From: Saururus chinensis
Taxonomy: Eukaryota > Streptophyta > Magnoliopsida > Piperales > Saururaceae
Direction of reading: 5' to 3'
Length of the DNA stretch: 64,000 nucleotides
Assembly (NCBI GenBank): GCA_035235625.1
Contig: CP141140.1
Location: 40,233,351 to 40,297,350, forward strand
This document shows, one piece after another, positions 47,665-58,283 of this stretch. The notes beneath the pieces were generated by a model. That model saw only the letters and a list, made by a program, of their open reading frames with translations. It did no database searches and was not told where the DNA came from. The number at the start of each line of letters is the position of its first letter. Within the stretch, counting starts at the first letter, position 1. A program made the translations under genes and the position numbers.

Positions 47665-47787
47665 AGGGGCCATCTAGAGATATTGAGCTCTATGATTGTT
47701 TACATAGCTTGTTGTATTGAGACTTATGTCTACTTGATTATGCTTCATATTCTACTTGTCGAGATGGGCTTAAACTTTTGTTAGCCT
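47665..47787 (+). repeat. Right copy of the 123-bp direct repeat
   Basis: Partner of 42576-42698. The sequence then continues into the rest of LTR Y (47788-48040). Confidence 0.9.
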
Positions 47788-49028
47788 ATGTAGGCTTAGA
47801 CTCTTTTACTTGAGCTCTTTGTGGGCTTTGTTGGACTAAGCATGTGGGTCATTTTGTGGACTAAGACTTACTTTTTAGTCCTTTATTTTCTCATTTCACT
47901 CTTATACAAAGTTGATATACACTACTTTGTTGTGAACTAGGGTTAAGTCTTCCGCAATCAAATGTTACTTCATCACGTCGTGCGCCTTCCTCCCCTTGTA
48001 TCGGGTGAGGCAAAGGGCTAACGGGTGTTGGGGTGTGACATCTCTCCTCTCTCCAACTATGAGGAGGAGTGGGGATAAAATAGGGGAACATTATTTATTT
48101 ATTATATATAAAATAATAAATATTAAATAAAATATATTATATTATATTTACAAAGTTTTTTTAAAAAATTTTAAATAAAATAATAAAACTATTAGAGACA
48201 CTTTTTAAAAAGTTTAAAAAATAATAGTATTATTAACAACACTTTTAAAAAAATGTCGCGAATAGTCATAAAAGTTTTTTTTGTAAATATAATTTTATTT
48301 TATTTTTGACATATATTTTTAAGCATCCCTAATAGTATAACTATTAGCGATGCTTTAATAAAATTGTCATTATTAGTAAAAATATTTGCGATGCTTCTAT
48401 AAAAGTGTTGAAAATAGCTCTAAATTTTTTATTTATTTTAAAAAATTTATAATTTAAAAAGTGTGGCAAATAGGGGTACTATGAATGATGCTTTTGAAAA
48501 CGCATCATTAATAGTTGTACTATTTGCAATGCTATGTGAAAAGTGTTAATATGCATCGCAAATAGTAGTTTTTAGTGATGCTTATTGAAGCATCGCTAAT
48601 AAAAGTGTCACTAATAGTCATTTATGTTGTAGTGGAAATTGAAGACTCAAGGCTAAAGTCGTAAACAAGATGACCTTGTTTGTAGAGGCTAGAAGATGAC
48701 AAAAATAAAGTTAAGGATGAATAAAGCTTTAAGATGTGAGGAGAAGAAGACTTGAAAGCAAACAACAAAAGAAGAAGTTAAACAAAGGAGAAGTTTGTGT
48801 TAGTCTTCATAAGAGATTAGTAATTTTCTTGTCTCAATTTAAAAGTCATGCTTGCTAGTGTATTAATTTAGCCATTAAGAAGTTGGCATGGTTTTCATAT
48901 CCTAGTTGTGGTTTTTCACATAAAAAATTTTGTGTTTGCTTGTGTGGTTGCATGATTGATGGTTTGAATGATGATTAGAGTAATTATGAATGCACATCAT
49001 ATTTAGGTTTTAGTTTTTTTCATTAAGT

Positions 49029-49326
49029 CCAACAACAAAAAGTAAACATTCTGAACAAAAAAAGGAATTTTGTTTGTCAAAGCCTCTAGAAGTTGGTGTT
49101 TGTTCTTAGACTTTGTTAAAAGGTCTTGTGTAAAAGAGATTAGGTTTTTGTTTTAACTACATAAATAAATTATTGTACAAAAAAAGTCATAACTTGTAGT
49201 ATTTATCTTCTTTAAATAATCAGACTAGGAGCAATGTGGTAATTAGCTACATTGATTAGACTGGTATTAAAATCTCAAATCCATTTGAGAAATGGTAACT
49301 CATGAAAGAAGATGTGGGGCATATGT
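49029..49326 (+). repeat. Dispersed repeat, copy C
   Basis: Diverged direct copy of 25671-25985, perhaps three quarters identical by eye. With the other copy it brackets the CACTA-containing nest in the same orientation. Confidence 0.6.
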
Positions 49327-50018
49327 ATATACCGTGGCTGTTCATGGTAGAGGAAGGGGGAGATAGAGAAATAAGGTGGAAGATGGCATGCTAGATAAGT
49401 GAACATCCTCGTAAAAAGGAGGGAGTAGTATTTTGAGAAAACATCTAGATCCACCTCGCTAAGTTGATATCCAATTTGGACTAGTGTTTTGTCCCTAATG
49501 TAAAGTGTGGAAAAGGATTCATACACGTGAACTATATATATTTTTGCCAAAAAATGAAGGAGACCTAAGATAACTTAGATGGAGTTAATAAGGAAGGATG
49601 TGATTATGTTATCCTAAATGAAAGAGTTAGTACAAAACATGCAAGAATGGAAGTGTAAGATCCATCGTGTTGTCCTAAAACTGTCGGGAAAATGCGCTAC
49701 TTAGATTATGATTATAATTACTTATGTTAATGTATGCCACTCACCTTTGTAATTAGACAACTCGTGAAACTTTAGTATTGATTATGCTAACATAATTACT
49801 CTTCTCCCCCCAACACCCCACCAATGATGTCTCACTTCCCCTAACTTTTTTTTTCTTGTTTTTACTGCTCCTTTCCATCATATATCCCCCCAATTCTCTC
49901 TCTCTCTCTCACCCCATCAGCGGTTTTACCAAGAGTGGACATGCCAATGTCAAACGTGCCAATACCTAGATTGTCATTGGCCATACTTTTACCCCTATTC
50001 GGCAGGCTATCGGGATGA

Positions 50019-50150
50019 GGAGGTGGAGAAGAGGAAGAAGAAGAAGAAGAATAGGAAGAAAGAGAGGAGGAGGAGGAGGAGGAGGAGGAGGAAGAAGAAG
50101 AAGAAGAAGAAAAAGAAGAAGAAGAAGAATAAAAGAATAGGAGGAATGGG
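50019..50150. repeat. GAA/GGA microsatellite
   Basis: Purine-only trinucleotide runs of GAA and GGA with few interruptions. Confidence 0.92.
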
Positions 50151-50486
50151 CTAGTGTAGAAAAGTTATGGTTATGGCAGTAGTAGAGTGGCCAAAAAGAG
50201 GGCATGAGCTCCAGTCAAGTGATAGTTCGCATAGAAAAAATAAGGAGTGAGATATTTAATTTAAGTAGGGTTGAAGAATGAGGTAAGCATATATAAAAGA
50301 TTTTAATAAATAATGGAGAGAATGTGACATGGGGGGAGGGGTTTGATATTAATATTTAAAATTTATTTATTTTAAAATATTAAATAAAGGTATCAATGTG
50401 ATATAGAGGAAATATAACATGAAATCTAACCTTTTTTAAAAATATATTACATTTTTTTATATTTATAAAAATAACTATTTTTATTA

Positions 50487-51583
50487 GAAGGAATTGACCA
50501 AAGTAGACTCCTACTTTGGTCAAATTACCGAAATGTAAACAAGTATATACTATTTACCAAAGTAGAATTGCTCACATGAGAACTTGTACACGTGGGGGCA
50601 TTTTTGACTGAAATACCCTCCAAAGTAGACTCCTTGGTGAAGGGTAGTGTCTCTTCGTCTACCTCGCCACCTCCACTTCCCGAAGAGCATATGTTTGTCT
50701 CCCTCGCCACCCGTTCCTCTTTGTCATTTCTGACTTCATCTATCCCCCTACTACCCTCATCTCGCCCTCACTCTCGACTACACTGCCCTCATCTCGGCCT
50801 CGCTCTCGAATGCACTACCTCATCTCGCCCATGCCCTCACTGCCCTCATCTGAAGGTATGCATTTTTTAGAAAATTGATATATTTGCTAATTATAGTCAT
50901 TGGATCTTGCCTGCATGTCCCGTGCATGATTGTTGACATGAATATTGAACAAATTTCATCCTTTGGTCTATTTGATTTTTGCCTGTAATTCCCATATTAT
51001 TGTGATTGTCACATAATAACGAAAAGGTAGATTTTATTAAGAATAAAACATTAAGCTGTTACAAATTGCTTGTTGTGATTAGTACATAATGATTAATTTT
51101 TATATTTTTTGGATGATTAAGCATGAATTAGTCTCAAATTGACCACTGTGATGAAATTGTCTAATAAATATTACTATGAAACTGTGAATTGAATAACTAA
51201 AAAACTCGAAAACTATAGAATTGAAAAGTTGGAAATTGACATAAAATTTATTGGTTATTTGTAGTAAAATAAGTGGAAAAGTATGAAACTGAATAACTAG
51301 AAAAATATAAAACTGGAAAATTATAAAACCGGAAAACTATAAAACTGGAAAACGATAAAACTGGAAAACTATTAAACTGTAAAATTGGATAATAAAGAAC
51401 TTGATTAGTGAACAATATTTTTTTTAGGCATTATTTTTTTCATATATTAATAGCTTGATTATACAATATATGTATATTCCATTTTGATTGATTTTTAATT
51501 TAACATCTTTGTATAGCAAATGTCATAGGCTGCAGGAAATACAATCAAAAAGGGGAAACTGCCGAATAAGCTATATGAAGAGG
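50487..51583 (+). repeat. Left terminal inverted repeat of the MULE
   Basis: Anchors shared with the right repeat, in order, are TTACCGAAATGTAA, ACATGAGAACTTGTA, CTCATCTGAAGGTAT, TTACAAATTGCTTG, many AAAACTGGAAAACTATA units (51180-51390) and AAACTGCCGAATAAGCTATAT at the inner end. Confidence 0.8.
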
Positions 51584-51644
51584 ATGAAAACGCCCTTCAG
51601 GAGACAAAGAAGCAAGCATAAACAATTAAGCATGCCATGTGTTG

Positions 51645-51995
51645 AAGGGTGGATAGGATGCAGTCTAACTTGGGAACACCAGGAAGCCTAGACATCAGCT
51701 CACCTCAGCTATCATGCGATCAACTAGGGGATCACAGTAGGTGGGGCATGTCTCAAATGGGGATCTTCCTCACGGACGACAGCTGATTGGTCTATTACAA
51801 TTTCTCTCAGCGCAGCATAAAATTATGGTGCACTGACAGGAATTGGCATAGGCCATTCTTGCTGACGTCAGTAAGGAAGATCCCCAGTTGAGACGGGCCC
51901 TGCCTACTGTGGTCCCCCAGTTGATCGCATGATAGCTGAGCTGATGTCTAGGCTTCTTGATGCTCCTAAGTTAGACTACATCCTGCCCACCCTTC
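51645..51995. repeat. Fold-back inverted repeat inside the MULE
   Basis: The arm at 51645-51773 pairs with 51871-51995 (for example GACATCAGCTCA...ATCATGCGATCAACT against AGTTGATCGCATGATAGCTGAGCTGATGTC, each in part). The loop is about 97 bp. The arms are GC-richer than the surroundings and better conserved than the outer inverted repeats. No known MITE terminus was recognised. Confidence 0.75.
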
Positions 51996-52574
51996 CTGGT
52001 GACCAAAGTAGAATTATGAAATTTATCTTCGCTGTAAACAGAACTTAATGTTTTGGAATTACCTTCATTGTTATAAAACTTGGTTCAATGTTTTTGAATT
52101 ATGTTCAGATGGTTATATTATGTTGTATTAAAAATACTAATACAAGAAATTCAGTTCTTGTTCATTTTCTATCACACAAATGATCAAATTAGAGAAAACC
52201 ATACTAACATAATGGGCAACCCTGGACCTAGTATAAATCGGAATTGGAAAACTGGCAACTGGAAAACTTAATGTTGGGAACTGGAAAACGGAAAACTTAA
52301 AGCGAGGAAACTGGCAAATTGAAAACTAGAAAAGTCTACTAGAAACTTGAATAGAAACATGATAACCTCATGCAAAAATGTAATATAAAAAAATTTGTCC
52401 TTGTACACCTATCATATCCACAAAATATATATTTTTCTCTAAGCATGTATCATATTTCAAGGAGTTCTTGTCTTTTTCTTCTTTGGAGAGTATTTGCTTC
52501 TTCTTTGGTCGTCTGGCTAGAATCCTTGAATGTGGAGGCTTCAATTGAATTGCACTTATAAAATCCGGTGTTTC

Positions 52575-54187
52575 TCATTGACCTTTATGTAGAATAGGGT
52601 ATATATCGCACTTGTAAACCTCCTTATATGTATCAGCCCTGTAAAATGGTGAACAATATGCATGATAATCAATGTGTCTTTTGGAGCATGCACCCAGCAT
52701 GTTCACATGGTAGACCCATGGACTGGAATTTCCCACAGGTGCATGTCCTAGCTTCCAAATCAATTTTATTATCATATTGATATGACTGCTTATAAAACTC
52801 ATGTGCATTGATAGGATAGCATGCAAGTGCACGTGCTTCCTTGGTCATTGCCTCAATCTCATTTTTTGCCCACAAGGTTAATTCACTAGTCCACTTCCAT
52901 GCATATGTGATAGTTGATACCACGTATCTTGCATCTTTAAGCATATACCCTCTAATATGGCTAACATTGGATATTCCCGATGCTCTTTAATAATGGAGCT
53001 AAAACTCTCGCACCCATTAGAAGTCACAATATTATACCTCTTCTCGGGAAAGTATACATTTACCCATTTTGGTACATCTACATCGATTAACCACTTGTGC
53101 GCATCTGGATTAATTCGTTGTATGATGGTCATTTGTTTGTCAAATTCTTGTCAAATTCCTGCGGCCGGTTTGTCTTTGCTGCAATGTAGAAGTGGGGGGA
53201 GAGGCCTGGATCATTGAATTTTGAATGAATATTAGACCATACATAATAAGCACAATACCCATGTACACAGTCCGAAAATACTTTTTGAACCTGTGAAATG
53301 ATTGAACGGTTTATGTCAGATATGATAACCAACCCTTCAATATGGCCCAGGACATACTTCAAAAGTTTAAGGACCCACTACTATGAGTAGTCTTCTGATT
53401 CTCTATCCTCAATGCAAGGGGGGTACAAGTGATTGTCACCATCCAATGTTAATGCCACAAATAAGATTCCTCTCTACTGTCCTTTTAAATGTGTGCAGTC
53501 TATGGCAATTACCTTACACATGTGCCTCTTGAAATTCTCAACACACACACCAAATGATACAAAACACCTTTCGAATGTTTTGTCTCTAATGTCATATTAG
53601 ATATCTGTGGTAGTCCATGGATTCATATTTTCCAATTGATGTAGATATGTTGGAAGGTCTGCATAAGACTCCTCAAACATTCCCCTCAACTTCTCCACAA
53701 CGGACTCTTTAGCCTTCCAAGCCTTATGATAACTTATAAAAACTCCATACTTGACATTAATATCTTTTTTTATATTGTCTAGTGTGTAAGACCCACATCC
53801 CACCATACGACTGTATAAAGCATTAACAATAATCTCACTTTTTACTTGACAATAATCTTCACCAAGTAATGCCATCGAATATGTATATATTGAATTCATT
53901 TCCTTCACTTTGAACATGAAACATCCACTAATTCTTGAGGCATGTAGTCTCCACGGGCAGTCCTCAACAACACATCTGGTTGTATACTTTGATTTATTTG
54001 AATATATAACCTTAAACTGAAACTTGGTGTACATGGCCATGTTGTGAAGGTGAAGTTGAAGCATGACTTTGTCCTTGAACTGTTGACCAATTTCTATCGA
54101 TTCTCGATCATAGACCATCCTTAATTGAACACCAAAGTCATTATTTATATAAGGATCCTCCCCAGTAATATCCAATTTGTAGGTCAA
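52575..54187 (-). pseudogene. MURA-type transposase, central and C-terminal parts
   Basis: The protein would bind the terminal repeats and cut the element out. On the minus strand the order is as follows. A MuDR DNA-binding domain (RMVYDRESIEIGQQFKDKV, CVVEDCPWRLHAS, YHKAWKAKE; 54187-53600) leads to the catalytic region with AIDCTHLKG, GDNHLYPPC (about 53510-53410) and LVIISDINRSI (about 53330). HGYCAYYV and the W-x5-P.RYN..TSN-like block (KRYNIVTSNGCESF, about 53030) come next. A SWIM finger CTCGKFQSMGLPCEHAGC (about 52740-52690) and a short tyrosine-rich tail ending near 52575 close it. Stops and frame changes fall in the catalytic domain and after the finger, so it is dead. ...IDG(T/A)HLKG is the usual catalytic motif; here the G is C. 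Confidence 0.85.
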
Positions 54188-54545
54188 ACTTGGGGGTTCA
54201 TCAAGTCTCCATCTCTTTTTCTTACTACCACCTTCATTCTTCCTGAAATTACAAGTGTAAATTATTGAACTAGAAACTACAAAACTAAAACAATGCCAAA
54301 CTTAAAAACAACAAAAAGTAAAAACTCCCAAATAGAATAACTGCAAAAGTGAAACACTGCCAAACTAAAAAACTGACACACTGAAAAATTGTAGAACTAA
54401 TAAACTTCCAAACTAAAAAATAAACTTACCTTCTTTTAACTGATGTAACTTGAACTGATATTTTTAGACTATCTATGTTTTCCACTTCTTCATCAATAGG
54501 CAGAGGCTGACTATAGTTGATTCCATTTGATCTACATAATATATT

Positions 54546-55424
54546 TTATATCAATAGTCTCATACATATACATACATAATACAAACTTACAAAATATTTA
54601 ATGTACCTTTCATCATTAGGACAAGGCTGATCTTCGGGTGTTGGAGAACTCATATCAGGTTCTTCTGCACCATTATTCTCCTCTCCTATAGGATCATCTT
54701 CATATGCTGATGGTGAAGCATAATAAGGATCCTGCCCAAATTCAAAGTCATCTATATTCGTGTTTGGGACATACTCATTAATGCTTGAATTGATATTAAA
54801 CTCTTCTTTTACACTTGCTAGGTCATCATGTGTTGCTTTTGACTCAATATCAATTCGGGATGTTTGTGTTTTCCTCATCTTACTCTCATCCTCTAAATGA
54901 AATAGCTCATCTAATTAGAGTTTATCTTCATCACAACTGAGATTGATAGTTGTGTTGTATGGTACACGACAAAATGTGCCCATCTCCTCCCACATGGCTC
55001 CTCTTCCTATATTCTCCTCCCACTTTGCACTTTTTCATCTCATCTCCTCATGCCATTTCGGCACTTTGACACTAATATTCCCTTTAGTAATATTCTATTT
55101 TCTTACTTTAGTTATCAGCAACGGTATTTCATTCGATCTTAGTTTATTCGCTCGAAGGAAGCAATAGAGAGTTCCATTATCATTTATTTGAGAAGGTGGG
55201 AGGTCAATAGGCAATGCAATAGGATATATAAAACTTAACTTTAATAAGTATTCTTTATTTGACCATTTACACACTTCATATAACATATCCAAGAGAGCAT
55301 CATAAGTGAACTTGTTTAGAACTTCAATTAGTTTTGATTCTGCATTGTCGCAATTATATTTCCTACAACTTGCATCCCAATGTGCATCCCAAATACACAA
55401 CAAACATTGTGTCTCCCTTTCCAT
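54546..55424 (-). pseudogene. N-terminal region of the MULE transposase gene
   Basis: 55424-55095 encodes KFTYDALLDMLYEVCKW, PIDLPPSQINDNGTLYCFL and SNEIPLLITKVRK. This resembles the PB1-like N-terminal domain common in plant MURA proteins (short beta strands, then an aspartate-rich turn). 54878-54546 encodes an acidic, proline/serine-rich spacer (DDFEFGQDPYYASPSAYEDD). The two are separated by stops or an intron, and a further intron-like gap leads to the DNA-binding domain at 54187. Same strand and order as the remaining transposase. Confidence 0.6.
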
Positions 55425-55549
55425 GCGCTTCTCGTACCATATCAGTAATCTACTTTTCTACTTTTCCAGTTTTTCAGTTATCTAGTCTTCCAAATTTCCA
55501 ACTTCCCGTTTTTAGTTTTCCAATCATCTATAAATCTTATTAGTAGAAA

Positions 55550-55765
55550 TTACGTAATGGCAGGGAACATATTTTGCGTAACCTCACATTCCATAAACTT
55601 AATGAAACATGTCCTATCAAACAACTTCTTCTGCACTTTGTGCCTGTCAAAGTTCTCTTTTAATTTACCAATATAATAAGAACTTGACTTGCATTGGGGG
55701 TCCCCTTTATATAGCTTATTCGGCAGTTTTCCCTTTTTCATTATTTTTCCTGTAGCCTTTGACAT
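55550..55765 (-). CDS. Short open frame crossing the right TIR boundary
   Basis: A 71-residue frame, basic (KKGKLPNKLYKGDP, LKENFDRHKVQKKLF), ends ECEVTQNMFPAIT. Its first third lies in the right terminal inverted repeat, and the left repeat keeps the KLPNKLY-coding bases. It lies upstream of the transposase on the same strand, so it could be the remains of a leading exon. I recognise no family with confidence; a distant likeness to DUF1985-type segments is only an impression. Confidence 0.3.
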   Translation of the reverse strand: MSKATGKIMKKGKLPNKLYKGDPQCKSSSYYIGKLKENFDRHKVQKKLFDRTCFIKFMECEVTQNMFPAIT

Positions 55766-56930
55766 ATTTCTTATACAAAGATGTCATATTAAAAAGCAAT
55801 GAAAAGGGAATATACAAATATTGTATAATCAAGATATTAATATTTGAAAAAGAGAATGCCTAAAAAAATAAAGAGAATGCTCACTAATCAATCTCTTTAT
55901 TATCCAGTTTTTCGACTTTATAGTTTTCTAGTTTTATAGTTGTCCAGTTTTACAGTTTTCCAATTTTATAGTTTTCCAATTATTGAGTTTCATACTGTTC
56001 CACTTATCCACATATTTATGTTAAATAACCAATAAATTTAATTTAAATTTTGATTTCTTTCAATTCTATTTAATTTAATTTAACCACGTAAATGACCACG
56101 TAAATTCAATTTAAATTTTGATTTTTCCAATTTTGTAGTTATTCAATTCATAGTTTGATAGTAACATTTAACAAAATTTCTTCATAGCGGTCAAATTCAG
56201 ACTAATTTATGCTTACTCGTAAACAAAATACAAAATTTAATCATTACGTACTAATCACAGCAAGCAATTTGTAACTAATTAATGCTTGATTTTTAATAAA
56301 AGTAATATTTTAGTTTTTATGTAATAGTCACAATAATATGGGATAGATAGGCAAAAAAAATAAACCAAATGAGAAAATTTGTTAATCAATCACGTATGGA
56401 AAATGCAGGCAAAATCCAATAACTAAAATTAGTAAATATATCAAAAAATTTAAATAAATTATACCTTCAGATGAGGGTGAGGCCGAGATGTCGCAATGCA
56501 GCCGAGATGAGGGCAGTGAGGGTGAGGGCAAGATAGCCAACGACGAAATGAGGGTAGTAAGGGTACTTAAGGCGAGGGCGAAATAACGGCTATAAAAAGG
56601 AATAAGGCCAGAAGACTAAAAGGAATAGAGGAACGAACAGACAGATGAAGTTGGAAATGGTAAAGAGGATGCTCTCCAAGAGGTGAAGGTGGTGATGGAG
56701 ATGAACAGTCATTAACGAGCGGGAGGAGACACGACCGAGCGAGAGGAGACATGACCAAGTAGGAAGAGACACGAAGAAGAGGGAAGAGGCATTTAGGGAG
56801 GGTATTTAAGTCTAAAATACTTTCACATATACAAGTTCTCATGTAAGAAAGTCTACTTTTGTAAACAGTGAATACTTGCTTACATTTCGGTTATTTAACT
56901 AAAGTAGAAGTCTATTTTAATCATTTCCTC
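55703..56930 (-). repeat. Right terminal inverted repeat of the MULE
   Basis: Reverse-complement partner of 50487-51583, about 130 bp longer through indels. It would also hold the transposase promoter. Confidence 0.8.
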
Positions 56931-57197
56931 TTTTAATAAATAACAATACTTAAGAGAAAAAAATAAATTTATAATATTTTTTTTAATATTTAATTATTTA
57001 AATATAATAAAATAATTAATATAAAATAAATTTTTAATAAATATAACTAATTAATTTAAAACGGGAGAAATATACCTCTGATAAAACATTTTAACTCGAT
57101 CCTTATCGGCAAAAATACCTTTGTTGCAACACACAATCCCACGTGCTAAAAGACCACTAACTAGGCTGCTTCTCATGGACCAAAGCATTCTTATGCT

Positions 57198-57205
57198 TAT
57201 ATATA
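57198..57205 (+). promoter_or_regulatory. TATA box of the PGIP gene
   Basis: TATATATA lies 56 bases upstream of the ATG at 57261. That leaves a short leader, which is normal for this gene family. Confidence 0.55.
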
Positions 57206-57260
57206 CATGATAATGCTTGCCAGTTATTCAGCACTCCAGAAGCAGCTGTCTTCAGTAGCC

Positions 57261-58283
57261 ATGGATCACCAACCCCTCGTCCCGCTGTTCCTTTTACTCG
57301 CCGCATCTTACCCTGTTATCTCCGCGGCCGGCCGCCACCGCTGCCACGCGGAAGACAAGAAGGTTCTCTTCCAGATCAAGAAGGCCCTGGGGAACCCCTA
57401 CCTCCTCGCCTCCTGGAAGCCAGACACCGACTGCTGCGACTGGTACGTGGCCCACTGCGATGAGACCACCAACCGCATCAACAAGCTCCTCGTCATGGAC
57501 GGCGAGATCAACGGCCAGATACCCCCGGAGGTCGGCAACCTCCCATACCTTGAGGAACTCTGGTTCCGCAAGCTCTCCAACCTCACCGGCCCCATCCCCG
57601 CCGCGGTGACCCGCCTCCAACGCCTCAAGTCCGTCCGCCTCAGCTGGACAAACCTCTCCGGCCCTGTTCCGGCCTTCTTCTCCCAGATCAAGACCCTCGA
57701 AGAACTGGACCTGTCCTTCAACGACCTCTCCGGCAGCATCCCGCCGGAGCTCGCCACCCTCCCCAACCTGGGTGGTCTCCGCCTCGACCGCAACCACCTT
57801 ACCGGCTCCATACCGGCCTCCTTCGGAAGCTTTGCCTCCTCCCCGGAAATCTACCTCTCCCACAACCACCTCACAGGGGAGATCCCGCCCTCCATCGGCA
57901 ATCTCAACTCCCGGGTCATCGACCTCTCGCGCAACTAGCTCGTCGGCACAGCCCTGTTCCTGTTCAACAAGTCGAAGCCGGTACAAGTGATCGACCTCTC
58001 TCGGAACTTGCTGGCGTTCGACTTCTCAAAGGCAGAGTTCCCCAAGGACCTGATATCGCTGGACATTTCGCACAACAAGATCTATGGCAGCCTGCCGGAG
58101 GCGATAACGGGAGTGGACTTGCAGCAGTTCAATGCGAGCTACAACAGGCTGTGCGGGATGATACCACAGGGAGGAAGGATGCAGGACAAGGATTATAGCT
58201 CCTTCTTCCACAACCGCTGCCTCTGCGGCAAACCCCTCGACGTGCCCTGCAAGTCCGGCAAGGCTGCAGAACTTGTGGCTTAG
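57261..58283 (+). pseudogene. PGIP: Polygalacturonase-inhibiting protein, full length but for one internal stop
   Basis: PGIPs are secreted leucine-rich-repeat proteins of the cell wall that bind and slow fungal polygalacturonases. The ATG at 57261 gives a signal peptide (MDHQPLVPLFLLLAASYPVI). A cysteine-bearing N-cap with RCHAEDKKVLFQIKKALGNP and DCCDWYVAHCDE follows, then about ten 24-residue repeats of the xxLxxLxLSxNxLSGxIP form (for example LEELDLSFNDLSGSIPPEL). The C-cap is CGMIPQGGRMQ and NRCLCGKPLDVPCKSG. The total is 340 residues plus stop, the usual size, with no intron. A TAG at 57936-57938 (codon 226, in the eighth or so repeat) interrupts it; the frame is otherwise open and conserved to TAG at 58281-58283. 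Strong G/C preference at third positions. It could be a recent pseudogene, a null allele or a sequencing error. Confidence 0.9.

Larger units (their letters stand above)
27820..48040 (+). mobile_element. Solo LTR, family Y, split by two nested insertions
   Basis: The left border is TGTAAGATCTCTAACC, the right border GTTGGGGTGTGACA, and both sides carry TCTCT (27815-27819, 48041-48045). The LTR's own DNA is 27820-30608, about 42524-42698 and 47788-48040, roughly 3.2 kb in all. A TATAAAAGG box at 28218-28226 is followed by typical leader sequence, so the sense strand is plus. Short GATGAGCAGT..TGCTCGGGAC repeats occur at 29710-29960. Only one LTR and no internal region are present, as after LTR-LTR recombination. 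I do not recognise the family. Confidence 0.75.
26735..48634. mobile_element. Small CACTA-like element split by a nested LTR
   Basis: The left end CACTACTAAAAAAAGGGCTATTAGTGACAC and the right end (reverse complement CACTACAACATAAATGACTATTAGTGACAC) share the CACTAC start and a TATTAGTGACACTTTTAT block. Subterminal repeats of TTAGTGACGC/GCGTCGCTAATA type fill both sides (26735-27110, 27440-27530, 48170-48634). Its interior carries a GC-rich block and a CT-rich tract, split at 27819/48046 by the solo LTR Y. Without the insert it is about 1.67 kb and non-autonomous. The 3-bp flanks (AAG and GAA) do not match, so a pairing of two independent ends is possible. Confidence 0.6.
48635..50486. other. 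Intergenic DNA between the nest and the Mutator-like element
   Basis: AT-rich, with no recognisable gene. It holds the dispersed repeat copy at 49029-49326 and a GA-rich microsatellite at 50019-50150. A CT run lies at about 49894-49910. Confidence 0.4.
50487..56930 (-). mobile_element. Mutator-like element (MULE) with very long terminal inverted repeats
   Basis: The left end GAAGGAATTGACCAAAGTAG and the right end (reverse complement GAGGAAATGATTAAAATAG) start a terminal inverted repeat that can be followed for about 1.1 kb (50487-51583 with 55703-56930). The flanks TTTTTATTA (50478-50486) and TTTTAATAA (56931-56939) are a degenerate 9-bp duplication, seven of nine matching; 9 bp is the Mutator size. 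A broken MURA-type transposase lies on the minus strand between the repeats. The element is old, judging by divergence between the repeats and the number of stops. Confidence 0.85.

Noticed and set aside
49966..50205. A 79-codon minus-strand frame with a Leu/Pro-rich stretch like a membrane protein
   Set aside because: It is the translation of the GAA/GGA microsatellite on the opposite strand.
57294..57986. A 230-codon minus-strand open frame across the PGIP gene
   Set aside because: It is the shadow of the GC-rich PGIP coding strand and has the expected biased composition without any domain.
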